A stretch of DNA of 42,421 bases from an uncultured Ruminococcus sp. (lineage in GTDB: Bacteria > Bacillota > Clostridia > Oscillospirales > Ruminococcaceae), in assembly GCA_934463425.1 (NCBI GenBank), contig CAKSJP010000019.1:1-42421 (forward strand), in the 5' to 3' direction. This document shows positions 1 through 9,300 of this stretch, piece after piece. Made by a program: the position numbers and the translations under genes. Numbering within the stretch: the stretch's first letter is position 1; every line of letters starts with the position of its first letter. The notes under the pieces were generated by a model, which searched no databases, was not told the origin of the DNA, and saw nothing but the letters and a program-made list of their open reading frames with translations.

Positions 1-602
1 TCTGCGTATTCCGTAATGCGCAGATACCAGACTTCCTTGGTCTTCTGGACGATCTCGCTGTGGCAGATGTCGCACTTTCCGCCCTGAGAATCCTCGTTGG
101 ACAGAACCACCTTACAGCTGGGGCAGTAGTTGACCAGTGTCTTATCCCGGAAAGCCAGTCCCTTTTCAAACATTTTCAGGAAGATCCACTGTGTCCACTT
201 ATAATACTTCTCATCGGTGGTGTCGATCACTCTCGACCAGTCGAAGGAGAAGCCAACGCGCTTGAGCTGTCCGGTAAACTTTACGATATTGTCATCGGTC
301 ACCTTACGGGGATGTACGCCAGTCTTGATGGCAGTGTTTTCAGTGGGCAGACCATAGGCATCAAAGCCGATGGGGAACAGTACGTTATAGCCCTGCATCC
401 GGCGCTTGCGGCTGACTACTTCCAGACCAGAGTACGCCTTGATGTGACCGACATGCATGCCGTGACCGGAGGGATACGGAAACTCTACCAGCGCATAAAA
501 CTTCGGCTTGGTATGATCCTCTTTGGCGCGGAACGAGCCGTGCTCCTCCCAGTATTTCTGCCACTTGGATTCTACCGCGGCAAAATCATATTTGTTGCTC
601 AT
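1..602 (-). CDS. leuS: Leucyl-tRNA synthetase, N-terminal part (runs off the left edge)
   Basis: Class I aminoacyl-tRNA synthetase that charges tRNA-Leu in the cytoplasm. I translated the reverse complement from an ATG at 602. It opens MSNKYDFAAVESKWQKYWEE and carries the class I signature as GHGMHVGH near residue 50, then the conserved NVLFPIGFDAYGLPTENTA block, and further on a zinc-type CPSC/CDIC pair (about residues 166-185) where the editing domain begins. The gene is open at the window edge, so about 200 of the usual ~800 codons are seen. The start is supported by AAAGGA about 10 bases upstream. It is the last visible gene of the minus-strand cluster, 24 bases after a small membrane protein. 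No T-box fits in that gap, so any such control would lie further upstream. Identification is very secure. Confidence 0.96.
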   Translation of the reverse strand, partial: MSNKYDFAAVESKWQKYWEEHGSFRAKEDHTKPKFYALVEFPYPSGHGMHVGHIKAYSGLEVVSRKRRMQGYNVLFPIGFDAYGLPTENTAIKTGVHPRKVTDDNIVKFTGQLKRVGFSFDWSRVIDTTDEKYYKWTQWIFLKMFEKGLAFRDKTLVNYCPSCKVVLSNEDSQGGKCDICHSEIVQKTKEVWYLRITEYA

Positions 603-626
603 GTATATCATTCCTTTAATTATAAT

Positions 627-956
627 TTACTTTCCAAAAAACGCCTTGACATTCTTTTCAAATACCAACACTGCAGCAGCGCCGACATCCAGGAGGCCTT
701 CCAGCAGATAGATCCACTGGCTTCCCAGATTTCGGATATTTTCTGTCAGGTGGGACAGGAACATCAGCACCAGAAATACGGCAATGATGTAGTTGATGTA
801 CGGAACACGGTTCAGCATCAGCACCAGAGCCACCACACCAACGATGAGCATAATGATGTTAGAGACGCTGAATGCTCCGATAAACAGATTCAGAACTGCC
901 TTTACGATCATGTAAAGGCCGATGCCGAACACCCATTTTTTACCCATGGTTTCCAT
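627..956 (-). CDS. Small multi-pass membrane protein, function unknown
   Basis: A 109-residue hydrophobic protein with about four predicted membrane segments: near residues 5-20, 25-45, 48-65 and 80-98. It ends with a short basic tail (EKNVKAFFGK). I chose the ATG at 956 (METMGKK) because AAAGGA lies nine bases upstream. An upstream in-frame TTG at 977 would put that ribosome site inside the gene. It sits between rsfS and leuS on the same strand and may be co-transcribed with them. The segment pattern recalls the DUF308/HdeD type of small membrane proteins, but I cannot establish family membership by eye. No catalytic motif is visible. Confidence 0.75.
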   Translation of the reverse strand: METMGKKWVFGIGLYMIVKAVLNLFIGAFSVSNIIMLIVGVVALVLMLNRVPYINYIIAVFLVLMFLSHLTENIRNLGSQWIYLLEGLLDVGAAAVLVFEKNVKAFFGK

Positions 957-1151
957 GCTGCAAGATCCTTTCTTCAATCATAATTTCTAAAAATCCAATC
1001 GTCAAAGACAGCATCAGATTTTTATACAGCTGTTTTTAAAATGCTGCCGAGATTCAGGACGAGAAGCCCTGGCCGCTGTCCGCAGACAGCGAAACTCTCT
1101 GTGCCATACTTTTGGCGCAACGGAGAAAAGGGTGAGAAAATCGACAGATTC

Positions 1152-1514
1152 TCAGTCCGGCTTTACCCACTGCGAAATATCCACCGGTTCTGCGTCCGCC
1201 CAGAGACGTTCCAGCTGATAGAACTCCCGTGCATCCTTGCAGAACACATGCACGATCACGTCGGCATAGTCCAGCACGACCCAGTTTGAGCCGTTTCCTC
1301 TGCCTTCCCGATGTATGGGTTCCACGCCCTTCTCCGACATCTGATACTCCACCTCATCTGCCAGTGTCCGGGTATGTGTGGTGCTCGTACCGTTTGCGAT
1401 CACAAAATAATCTCCCAGAATGGTGAGATCCTGCACACGGAGTACCTGAATGTCCTCCGCACGCTTGCTGTCCAGTGCCTTTACGATTACTTCTAAAATT
1501 TCCTGCTGCGTCAT
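1152..1514 (-). CDS. rsfS: Ribosomal silencing factor RsfS
   Basis: RsfS binds ribosomal protein L14 on the 50S subunit and blocks joining with 30S, lowering translation during starvation. The 120-residue length is typical. The protein has the family blocks ILGDYFVIANGTS (about residues 31-43), a central GVEPIHREGRGNGSNWVVLDY stretch and DVIVHVFCKDAREFYQLERLW (about 85-105). AGAAAGGA lies a few bases before the ATG. It follows an LCP-family gene and the nadD-yqeK pair, the usual Firmicutes order for rsfS. A 195-base gap separates it from the next gene; it holds small inverted repeats but no convincing terminator. Confidence 0.94.
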   Translation of the reverse strand: MTQQEILEVIVKALDSKRAEDIQVLRVQDLTILGDYFVIANGTSTTHTRTLADEVEYQMSEKGVEPIHREGRGNGSNWVVLDYADVIVHVFCKDAREFYQLERLWADAEPVDISQWVKPD

Positions 1515-1532
1515 TATGGTTCCTTTCTGATT

Positions 1533-2774
1533 TTACTGCGCGCCGTCCTTGCTGTCGCCCTTGCTGATATCGTTCAGATTTTCCTGGGTATCGTCATAGT
1601 CTCTTGCCAGATATTCTCCTTCCGGCACCAGCTCTACAATTTTACTTTCTTCGGGATAGATCTCGTTCTGATACGGACGGAAATAGCCGTTCAAAAGATC
1701 TACAGTTGCCGATTTGTGAATGGAGTACACAGACTGTGCCGAACCATTGCTCGGATAATAGGTCGCACCTTCACCCGGCACCATAAAGACATTGACATTG
1801 TCCATGGTCAAACGCTGGGATGCAAAATCCGCCACCATGCTGATCTGCTCCAGAGACAGGTCCGTGGCGATCCACTGGTTCTTATAGATCTTCTGCATTG
1901 CACTCATCAGCTCTGTCTGACTCATGTTCAGCATTTTTTCCATTGCTGCTGCCAGAAAGATACGCTGCGCCTTGACTCGTCCGATGTCACCCTCTGCATA
2001 ACCGTGACGGAAACGGACAAACCATTCGGACTGCTGACCGTTCAGTGTCTGTTCGCCTGCCGGCAGGATCTTGTCTGCCTCATAGGTGATCTGCTCCGGC
2101 AGCGTAATGGGAATACCGCCCACAGAATCCACAATATTGGCGATATCCACGCAATTCAGCTTCACATAAGCGTCCACATAAATACAGAAATTATCCTGGA
2201 TGGCATTTACCACGCGCTGAATCGGTGTCACGCCAGTTTCCTGACCGCTGTGATAAATGCTGTTGAATTTCATAGTTGAATAGGATGCATAGTCCGGCAT
2301 ATAGGAATCTCGGGGTATCTGGAGGATATTCATGCTGCCTGCGATCAGATCAAACTGTAAAATCCAGTCCACATCAGACAGCTCGCCACTCTCATCCATG
2401 CCCAGGAATAAGATGGTATACTGTCCCTCAATGGTCTGATCCAGATCCAGACCGTCATTCATATCAGAATCCAGATCGCTTTTCAGATTCAGAGCAGCTG
2501 CATTGTTGGAATCCACCTTGGACAGCGTGCCTTCTTTTTCCACCAGCGGCTGCCACAGCTTCCAGTATTTCATAATGGAGACCTGCTGTGTCGTAATTGT
2601 GCTTCCATCGATCTTTTTAAAATTGATGATTGGTGCATTCAATACCATCAAAAAGATCAGAACAACGCTGATAACAATACCGCCGATCATAACAGCAAGA
2701 TCTCGCGGCGTGTTCTTTTTTCGTTTTTTCGGTGCATAATATCCATAATCTTCCGGGTGGTTCTTTCTGCTCAT
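1533..2774 (-). CDS. LytR-CpsA-Psr (LCP) family cell-wall glycopolymer ligase
   Basis: LCP proteins transfer undecaprenyl-phosphate-linked glycopolymers such as teichoic acid or capsule to peptidoglycan on the outer face of the membrane. The 413-residue protein has a basic cytoplasmic N-terminus (KKRKKNTPR), one membrane anchor at about residues 28-48, and an extracellular LCP domain at about 120-290. Family landmarks are TILFLGMD, the arginine motif IPRDSYM, the KFNSIYHSG stretch, IVDSVGGIPI and the RFRHGYAEGDIGR segment with phosphate-binding arginines. The C-terminal ~100 residues are acidic and polar. It lies between yqeK and rsfS with 10- to 18-base gaps, so it is probably in the same transcript. 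Its glycopolymer substrate cannot be told from sequence. Confidence 0.9.
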   Translation of the reverse strand: MSRKNHPEDYGYYAPKKRKKNTPRDLAVMIGGIVISVVLIFLMVLNAPIINFKKIDGSTITTQQVSIMKYWKLWQPLVEKEGTLSKVDSNNAAALNLKSDLDSDMNDGLDLDQTIEGQYTILFLGMDESGELSDVDWILQFDLIAGSMNILQIPRDSYMPDYASYSTMKFNSIYHSGQETGVTPIQRVVNAIQDNFCIYVDAYVKLNCVDIANIVDSVGGIPITLPEQITYEADKILPAGEQTLNGQQSEWFVRFRHGYAEGDIGRVKAQRIFLAAAMEKMLNMSQTELMSAMQKIYKNQWIATDLSLEQISMVADFASQRLTMDNVNVFMVPGEGATYYPSNGSAQSVYSIHKSATVDLLNGYFRPYQNEIYPEESKIVELVPEGEYLARDYDDTQENLNDISKGDSKDGAQ

Positions 2775-2784
2775 ATTACAATAA

Positions 2785-3369
2785 TCATCCTTCCTGCCGG
2801 TGCAGCTTTGTCAGTATTTCGTTATATGCTTCTACGGTATGGTGCGGGATCAGTGCTTCCCGATGCACCAGCTTCGTCAGAGAATACGCCAGGGCATAGC
2901 CCATGCCGGCATCCAGACTCTCCAGTGCCTTTTTCCGCATGATTTCCACATCCGGATAATCCCGTTCCGCGGAGATCATATCTGCCAGATACACGATCTT
3001 TTCCAGGTCAGACATTCCGGCACGGGCAATGGTATGAAACCGCACCGCACGGAGCACATCCATATCCGTTACGCCGAATTTCGTCCGCAGCAGTTCCGCT
3101 CCGGCAATGCCGTGCCATACTTTAAATGCCTTGCGTTCCTCCGGACAGACATCCATCGCAGACTGCATCATCAGGGTGTACTGCACATCCTCCGGCTCTT
3201 CCTTGCAAATGTCATGCACCAATCCGGCAAACCGTGCCTTTTTCACATCCGGAAAGCCAAACCGCTCTGCCAGCATCGCACTTGCTTCTGATACATTTTT
3301 AGAATGTACATAACGTTTCTGAGAAAGATGCGCTTTCAGATATGCATCATATTGTTCCAGTTGTTCCAT
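2785..3369 (-). CDS. yqeK: YqeK-type HD-domain hydrolase (Ap4A hydrolase)
   Basis: Members of this family cleave diadenosine tetraphosphate symmetrically to ADP, using a metal held by the HD motif. The 194-residue protein has KRYVHSKNV near residue 18, the defining HD pair in AGLVHDICKE near residue 48, further metal ligands in WHGIAGAELL and RFHTIARAGMS, and an Asp in IVYLADMIS. These are the usual order and spacing of YqeK. It lies directly downstream of nadD, the conserved partner gene, with a 32-base gap. AAGGAG precedes the ATG by about 13 bases, which is rather far. Confidence 0.92.
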   Translation of the reverse strand: MEQLEQYDAYLKAHLSQKRYVHSKNVSEASAMLAERFGFPDVKKARFAGLVHDICKEEPEDVQYTLMMQSAMDVCPEERKAFKVWHGIAGAELLRTKFGVTDMDVLRAVRFHTIARAGMSDLEKIVYLADMISAERDYPDVEIMRKKALESLDAGMGYALAYSLTKLVHREALIPHHTVEAYNEILTKLHRQEG

Positions 3370-3401
3370 GAAAAATGCAGACTCCTTCCTGCGGGATTGC
3401 C

Positions 3402-4001
3402 CTAACCATACAAATTATGAGATACTATATATTGTACTACTTTTTGCGGTAAATAGCAAGAAAAATCTGTGTGATTTTTTCGGTTCTCCCGAATTTTTGT
3501 AGAAGATACGGTATAGACCGGGGCATCACACAAAAAAATTTTGCCATATTGCAATAAAAACGCCTGCTGTGCCTTTAACTGCGCCAGATCTCCGTCCATC
3601 CGGGAAACCACGCCCAACGCTGCCGCCCTCAGGATCTCCTGCCAGCAATGCCAGTGCTGAAATGCAAGGAACATATCGCTTCCCACCAGCAGCACCAATT
3701 CTGCGTCCGGATATCGCTGCCGAAACAGCCGGACGGTATCCACCGTATAGCTGACACCGGAGCGTTCCAGCTCGCAGCTGTCCACTGTGCAAAAAGGCAG
3801 TTCCTCTGCCGCCAGACGGCACATTGCCAGGCGGTCTGCACCGGATGCCATATCCGGCTGCTGCTGTTTAAAGGGCGAAACATTCGCCGGGATCAGCACT
3901 ACTCTGTCCAGTTCCAGCCCCTCTTTTGCCGCCTTTGCCAGGTGGAGATGTCCGTTATGGATGGGATTAAAGCTGCCGCCGAACAGCCCGATGCGCTGCA
4001 T
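3402..4001 (-). CDS. nadD: Nicotinate-nucleotide adenylyltransferase NadD
   Basis: NadD adenylates nicotinate mononucleotide to deamido-NAD, a step shared by de novo and salvage NAD synthesis. The 199-residue protein begins with the nucleotidyltransferase motif GLFGGSFNPIHNGHLHLA, including the HxGH pair. It also has NVSPFKQQQP, the VGSDMF segment, and the C-terminal SSTKIR signature. The start ATG overlaps the TGA of yhbY by one base (TGATG), so the two genes are probably translationally coupled. Gene order yhbY-nadD-yqeK is conserved across Firmicutes. Confidence 0.96.
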   Translation of the reverse strand: MQRIGLFGGSFNPIHNGHLHLAKAAKEGLELDRVVLIPANVSPFKQQQPDMASGADRLAMCRLAAEELPFCTVDSCELERSGVSYTVDTVRLFRQRYPDAELVLLVGSDMFLAFQHWHCWQEILRAAALGVVSRMDGDLAQLKAQQAFLLQYGKIFLCDAPVYTVSSTKIRENRKNHTDFSCYLPQKVVQYIVSHNLYG

Positions 4002-4288
4002 CAGAACTTTACCACCGGCTCTTTGGGATTCCGCTTGAACAGCACCAGACGGCTGCCGATGACATGCACGATCTCAGACTCCGTCTTTTCTGCCAGCTCC
4101 TGCGCCGCTTCCCGTGCATCCAGAGGGCAGTTGTCCAGAACATGGATCTTGATGAGTTCCCGCTTGCGCAGAGCATCGCTTACCTGCTGTACCAGTGTTT
4201 CGCTGATGCCGCCCTTTCCCACCTGAAAAATGGTCTCATATGTGCTGGCGATACCGCGCAGTGTCGCCCGCTGTTTGCTTGTCAACAT
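4001..4288 (-). CDS. yhbY: YhbY/CRM-domain ribosome assembly RNA-binding protein
   Basis: A single CRM-domain protein of 95 residues. The family binds pre-50S ribosomal particles and acts in large-subunit maturation. It has the family features LTSKQRATLRG at the N-terminus, the FQVGKGGIS segment (GxxG loop of the CRM fold), LRKRELIKIHVLDN, and the C-terminal IGSRLVLFKRN strand. AAGGAG lies upstream of the ATG. Its stop overlaps the start of nadD by one base, and rdgB ends 15 bases upstream of its start. Confidence 0.93.
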   Translation of the reverse strand: MLTSKQRATLRGIASTYETIFQVGKGGISETLVQQVSDALRKRELIKIHVLDNCPLDAREAAQELAEKTESEIVHVIGSRLVLFKRNPKEPVVKF

Positions 4289-4303
4289 AAAGATATTCTC
4301 CTT

Positions 4304-4888
4304 TTACTTTTCTTCAAAAAATGCTTTTAGCTGCTCCAGTGCTCTTCCGCGATGGCTGATCCGGTTCTTTTCCGCCTCTGTCATTTCTGCCATAGACTTT
4401 CCGTCTACATAGAACAGCGGATCATAGCCGAAGCCATTTTCTCCTCTGGGTTCTGTGCCGATCACGCCCTCACAAACGCCGGAAAATGCCTGCGGTGTGC
4501 CGTCGGCATCCAGATAGCAAAGCGCGCAGACGAACCGCGCCGTACGCTTTTCTGCAGGAACACCATCCAGCTCGTGCAGCAGCTTCGCATTGCGGTCGGC
4601 ATCCGTAGCGCCCTCTCCGGCAAACCGGTGGGAATACACACCTGGCGCGCCGTCCAGTGCATCCACCATCAGGCCGCTGTCATCGGCGATGACCGGACAG
4701 TGCATTGCTGCATAGACTGCCTGTGCCTTGATGGCTGCATTTTCTGCAAATGTCGTACCTGTCTCTTCCACATCCTGGGTGAAGCCGGCTTCACGCTGAG
4801 AAATGACCTCCAGTCCGAAGGGCTTCAGGATCGCCTGAAACTCCCGGAGTTTTCCGGCATTGTTGGATGCAATGATGATCTTTTCCAT
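4304..4888 (-). CDS. rdgB: dITP/XTP pyrophosphatase (RdgB/HAM1)
   Basis: This house-cleaning enzyme hydrolyses non-canonical purine nucleoside triphosphates (dITP, XTP, ITP) to monophosphates before they enter DNA. The 194-residue protein shows all family signatures in order: SNNAGKLREF at residues 8-17, TFAENAAIKA, the catalytic-metal VIADDSGLMVDAL block, GENGFGYDPLF, and SHRGRAL near the C-terminus. Its ATG is preceded by GGAGGAG, which overlaps the end of ftsY; the two genes are separated by only two bases, so coupling is likely. Confidence 0.96.
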   Translation of the reverse strand: MEKIIIASNNAGKLREFQAILKPFGLEVISQREAGFTQDVEETGTTFAENAAIKAQAVYAAMHCPVIADDSGLMVDALDGAPGVYSHRFAGEGATDADRNAKLLHELDGVPAEKRTARFVCALCYLDADGTPQAFSGVCEGVIGTEPRGENGFGYDPLFYVDGKSMAEMTEAEKNRISHRGRALEQLKAFFEEK

Positions 4889-4890
4889 AA

Positions 4891-6345
4891 TTACTCCTCC
4901 GTCGGTTCAAACAGGGCACGGACAAAGTCCTCTCCGCAAAACGGCTGGAGATCGTCGATCTTTTCGCCTACGCCGACCAGTTTTACCGGAATGCCCAGTT
5001 CATTGCGAATGGATACGATGATACCGCCCTTTGCAGTACCATCCAGCTTTGTCAGCACAATACCGGAGATATCCGCTGCCTCCTGGAACAGTCTCGCCTG
5101 GTTTACGGCGTTCTGTCCGGTGGTAGCATCCAGTACCAACAGGATCTCCCGATGGCAGCCCTCCGCTCTCGTCTCAATGATGCGGTTGATCTTCGCCAGC
5201 TCCTGCATCAGATTTTTCTTATTGTGCAGCCGTCCGGCGGTATCGCAGATCAGCACATCGCAGTCCCGCGCCTTTGCCGCATCAATGGCATCATAGACCA
5301 CCGACGCCGGATCAGAGCCTTCGGCATGCTTGACGATATCCACGCCGGCGCGCTGCGTCCAGACCTCCAGCTGGTCGATGGCTGCCGCACGGAAGGTATC
5401 CGCCGCAGCCACCAGTACCTTTTTGCCCTCACCCTTCAGCTGATGGCACAGCTTTCCGATGGTAGTGGTCTTGCCGGCACCGTTGACGCCGATCACCATG
5501 ACGATGGTGGGCTTGGTGGGATACTCCAGTGTCTGATCCTCGCCCAGCATCTCTGTGATGATCTCCTGGATCATGCCCATGATCTCCTGGGGATCCTTGA
5601 CACCGCGCTCCTTGACGCGCTTCCGCAGGATGTCACAGATCTCCACAGAGGTTTCCGGGCCGAGATCGCTGATGATCATGGTCTCTTCCAGTTCGTCAAA
5701 CAGGTCGTCATCGATCTTGGTGAACCCATTCAGCACCTGCTGCATCCGGGACATCATAGCATCCTTGGTCTTGCGCAGTCCATCACGAATCTTCGCGAAA
5801 AAGCCCTTTTTCTCCGGCTGTTCTTCCGGTTCGGTTTCTTCCTCCGGTTCAGATTCTTGTTCCGGTTCAGTCTCCTCTTCCGGTTCGGTCTCTTCCTCCG
5901 GTTCAGATTCCGCTTCCGGTTCAGTTTCCTCTTCCGGTTCAGTTTCCTCTTCCGGTTCGGTCTCCTCTTCCGGTTCGGTCTCCTCTTCCGGTTCAGTCTC
6001 CTCTTCCGGTTCAGTCTCCTCTTCATTTTTCAAGATTCCGGCAGCTTCCAGTGCAGCCTGCCGCGCCAGAGCGATTGCCTCCTGATGCTGCTCCGATTCT
6101 TCTACAACCTCTTTTGCCGCAAGGCGGGCTTTTTCCACCTCATCCTGCTCTTGTTCTTCCCGTTCCCGGATGGCAGCAGCGGCAATGTCCTCCTCGGATT
6201 CTGGCAGCGCTTCCGGAGCTTCTTCTGAAAGTTCCTGCTCCGGCAGTTCTTCCTGCACCAGTTCTTCTTCCTGCTTCTGCTTATTGCGTTTCCAGAAGGG
6301 TACGCCCTTTTCTTTATTCTTATTTTTCTTGCCAAACAAGCCCAT
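4891..6345 (-). CDS. ftsY: Signal recognition particle receptor FtsY with a long acidic repeat domain
   Basis: FtsY is the membrane-associated GTPase that receives SRP-ribosome complexes for co-translational insertion. The 484-residue protein has a basic start (KKNKNKEKG), a long acidic A domain to about residue 178, and a conserved NG domain. GTPase motifs are [14 protein letters not shown] (P-loop), [13 protein letters not shown], the DTAGR loop, [10 protein letters not shown] and [12 protein letters not shown] near the end. Residues about 107-178 are an almost perfect Glu/Pro/Thr hexapeptide repeat, unlike the shorter acidic regions usual in Firmicutes. It lies between smc and rdgB; smc-ftsY is the standard neighbour pair. 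Confidence 0.96.
   Translation of the reverse strand: MGLFGKKNKNKEKGVPFWKRNKQKQEEELVQEELPEQELSEEAPEALPESEEDIAAAAIREREEQEQDEVEKARLAAKEVVEESEQHQEAIALARQAALEAAGILKNEEETEPEEETEPEEETEPEEETEPEEETEPEEETEPEAESEPEEETEPEEETEPEQESEPEEETEPEEQPEKKGFFAKIRDGLRKTKDAMMSRMQQVLNGFTKIDDDLFDELEETMIISDLGPETSVEICDILRKRVKERGVKDPQEIMGMIQEIITEMLGEDQTLEYPTKPTIVMVIGVNGAGKTTTIGKLCHQLKGEGKKVLVAAADTFRAAAIDQLEVWTQRAGVDIVKHAEGSDPASVVYDAIDAAKARDCDVLICDTAGRLHNKKNLMQELAKINRIIETRAEGCHREILLVLDATTGQNAVNQARLFQEAADISGIVLTKLDGTAKGGIIVSIRNELGIPVKLVGVGEKIDDLQPFCGEDFVRALFEPTEE
5823..6026 (-). repeat. 18-bp tandem repeat inside ftsY coding the (TEPEEE)n tract
   Basis: About 11 units of an 18-base direct repeat run through this interval, with coding-strand consensus near GAAACTGAACCGGAAGAG. 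Each unit encodes TEPEEE with occasional [12 protein letters not shown] or TEPEQE variants. Units differ mainly at third positions, so it is an older array with partial homogenisation rather than a fresh expansion. The 18-base period keeps the reading frame, so slippage would change acidic-domain length without inactivating FtsY. Confidence 0.9.
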
Positions 6346-6361
6346 GGTACACCTGTCCTTT

Positions 6362-9300
6362 CTATCTGAGTTCTTCCTGTTCCATCCGCAGCAGGCGGGA
6401 AATGCCGTCCTCCTGCATGGTCACGCCATAGAGAACGCTCGCCTCTTCCATTGCGCTGCGGCGGTGTGTCACCAGAATGAACTGCGTGGTATCGGTAAAA
6501 TTCTGCAAATACTGGGCATAACGCTGTACATTTCCCTCATCCAGCGCCGCGTCGATCTCGTCCAGAATACAGAACGGCGACGGCCGCAGCCGCAGAATGG
6601 CAAAATAGATGGCAATCGCCACAAAGGACTGCTCGCCGCCGGAGAGAGAGATCAGATTCTTGATGACCTTTCCCGGCGGTGCGACCTTGATCTCAATGCC
6701 CGATTCCAGTACATTTTCCGGATCGGTGAGCTCCAGCCGCGCTTCGCCGCCGCCAAACAGATCCCGGAAGATCTCCTGGAAATTCCGGTTGATGACGGAA
6801 AAGCTCTCCGAGAAGATGCGCTGCATCTCTTCAGTCAGCGAAGCAATGAGGTCTTCCAGTTCCCGTTTTGCCGTCTCTGCATCCTGCATCTGTTCCGACA
6901 GGAACTGATACCGTGCGGAGACTTCTTCATATTCAGCGATCGCCGCCACATTGACCGTACCCAATCCACGGATGCGGCTTTTCAGACCTTGCAGCTCCCG
7001 CTGCGCCGCCTGAAGATCCTCCAAGGGCTGCGCCTGTGCCTGCGCCTCTGACAGAGACAGCTCATACTGCTCCAGCAGCTGGCGTATCACGCCGTCATAA
7101 TCGCTCTGCACGGCGATCTTCCGCTCTTCCAGACGGCTCATCTCGCCGGAGAATTTTTCCCGAACAGCATTGTTTTCCCGCAGTCCGCTCTGCATCTCCC
7201 GGATCTGCTGATCCTGGGCATCATGCACCTGCTGCCAGTGCCGGATCTCTGCCTGTCCGTCGGTACGGCTCGTCTGCATTTGTTCCAGCCCGGCATTGCC
7301 CTGAACGATCTCTTCCTGCTTCTGCCGGATGCGTTCTTCCTGCATCGCAATGTCCTTTTCGATCTGCATTTGCTTTTCTGCTGCAGCGTCCTGCTGATCG
7401 TTCTGCTGCTGCATTTCCCTGGACAGGGTGTCCATATCCTTTTCCAGTTCTATCACAGCAATTTTCAGCTGTGAGCGCTGCTCTGCGAGACGCGTTTGCT
7501 CCTGCTCCAGAGCGCTGCGCTGATCGGCTTCCTGACACAATATCTCCTGTCCCTTGCGGATCGCCTTTTCTACCTCTTCTGCCTCTTCGGCAGCGGCAGT
7601 ATATTTTTCTCCGGCTTCCTGCAAACGCTGCTGCAAAGCCGCCTGCTGCGCCGCCGCTTCTTCCAGACGATCGCTGTTCTGCTTCCGGAGATACTGTTCC
7701 TTTTCCAGCTGCGCCGCCGCAGCGACCTGTTCCGATTCTGCCTGGCGGCACTGCTGCTGCAGCGCTTCCATTTGCTGTTCCAGCTGTGCAGACTGCGCCT
7801 GTGCCTTCTGAAAAGCCGCTGCTGCCGCCTGCTCCTGCTGTTCCAGTGCCTGAACCTCTCCGGAAAGCGCTGTCAGCTCCGCCCGGCGCGTCAGCATACC
7901 GCCGGAACGCATTGCCGAACCACCGGTAAACGAACCGCCGGCATTGATGACCTGACCGTCCAGTGTCACGATACGAAACCGATACTGGTATGCCTTCGCC
8001 AGTGCCGTGGCACTGTCCAGATCTTCTGCCACAGCCACGCGCCCCAGCAAAAACTGAACAACGCCGGAAAAGCGCTGGTCATAACGCACCAGTTCGCTTG
8101 CCATGGCAATAAAGCCCTCGTGCCGCTCCAATCCGGTCTCGTTCAGCGTTCTGCCGCGAACCGATGTCAGCGGCAGGAATGTGGCACGTCCGGCGCGCTG
8201 CTGCTGCAAAAAGCGGATCCACTGTTTTGCAGCGTTTTCATTTTCCACAATAAGATTCTGCATAGCGCCGCCCAGTGCGGTTTCCAGTGCCACGCCATAT
8301 TTCTGGTCGGTGGTGATGAGCTGTGCCACCGTACCGAATACACCGCGGGGCTTTCCGCCGTCTGCCCGGAGCACCGCCTTGACGCTGCCGCCAAAGCCCT
8401 CCATATTCCGCTCCATATCCTGGAGCAGCTTCTGGCGCTGCCGCTTTTCCCGAAGTGCAAAGATCGCCTGATCCCGGTTCTTTCTGCCCTCTTCCAGTGT
8501 CTGCACTGCATGGGCATAGCGCTTCTGGAATCCGGCGCGCTGATTCTGCACCTGCTCCAAAAATGCCTTTGCCTGTTCTGCCTGTTCTCTGGCAGCATCA
8601 TATACGGCATTCTGACTGGAACATGCCTGCTGCAATGCACTTTGCCGCATCCCCTGTTCTGCCAGCTGCGCCTTAAATTCCTCCTGCTGTCCGGCAGCGG
8701 TCTGCTGCATCACACGCAGCTCGCTCTGCCGCAGCAGCAGCTTTTGCAGAATACCGTTCGCCTGTTCGTATTCCTCACCCCGGCGCGCCGCCTGCTGCTT
8801 CAGATCCTCCCATTTCCGGTCGGTCTGTTCGGTTTCCATCCGCAGCATCTCACGCTTTTGCCGCAGCTGTGCCGTCTGTTCTGACAGCATTTCCAGGCGG
8901 CTCTCCATACTTTTGGACTGTGCCGTGATCTCCTGTTCCTGCTGATGCAGGCTTTCCAGCATCTGTTTGCTGTGCACGATCTCATTTTCGCAGACCGCCA
9001 CCGAGGCACGCAGCTGCGCGGCGTCTTCCTCTGCCTGCTGGATCTTCTGGCGGATCTCCTCGATTTTCAAGGTGCTTTCCTGCATCCGCCGATAGCCCTC
9101 CTGCACCTGGGCATCCGTCCGCTGGATCTCCCGTTCTACATTCTGATATTCCGCCTGTGCCTGAAGAAAACCGTCTGACAGTCCGGTAAGCTTTTCCCGA
9201 AGTGCTTCCAGCCGGCGCACCCAGAGCGAGACCTCCAGCTGTTTCTGCTGTTCTGCCAGTTCTACATACTGCTTTGCCTTTTCTGCCTGCTGCCGGAGGG

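Noticed and set aside
957..1151. A terminator or RNA gene between rsfS and the small membrane protein
   Set aside because: Only short inverted repeats such as CTGTC/GACAG occur, without a T-run or a recognisable RNA fold.
5823..6026. Regular repeats that could suggest CRISPR
   Set aside because: Units are contiguous, 18 bases, have no spacers and translate in frame within ftsY. No cas genes are present.
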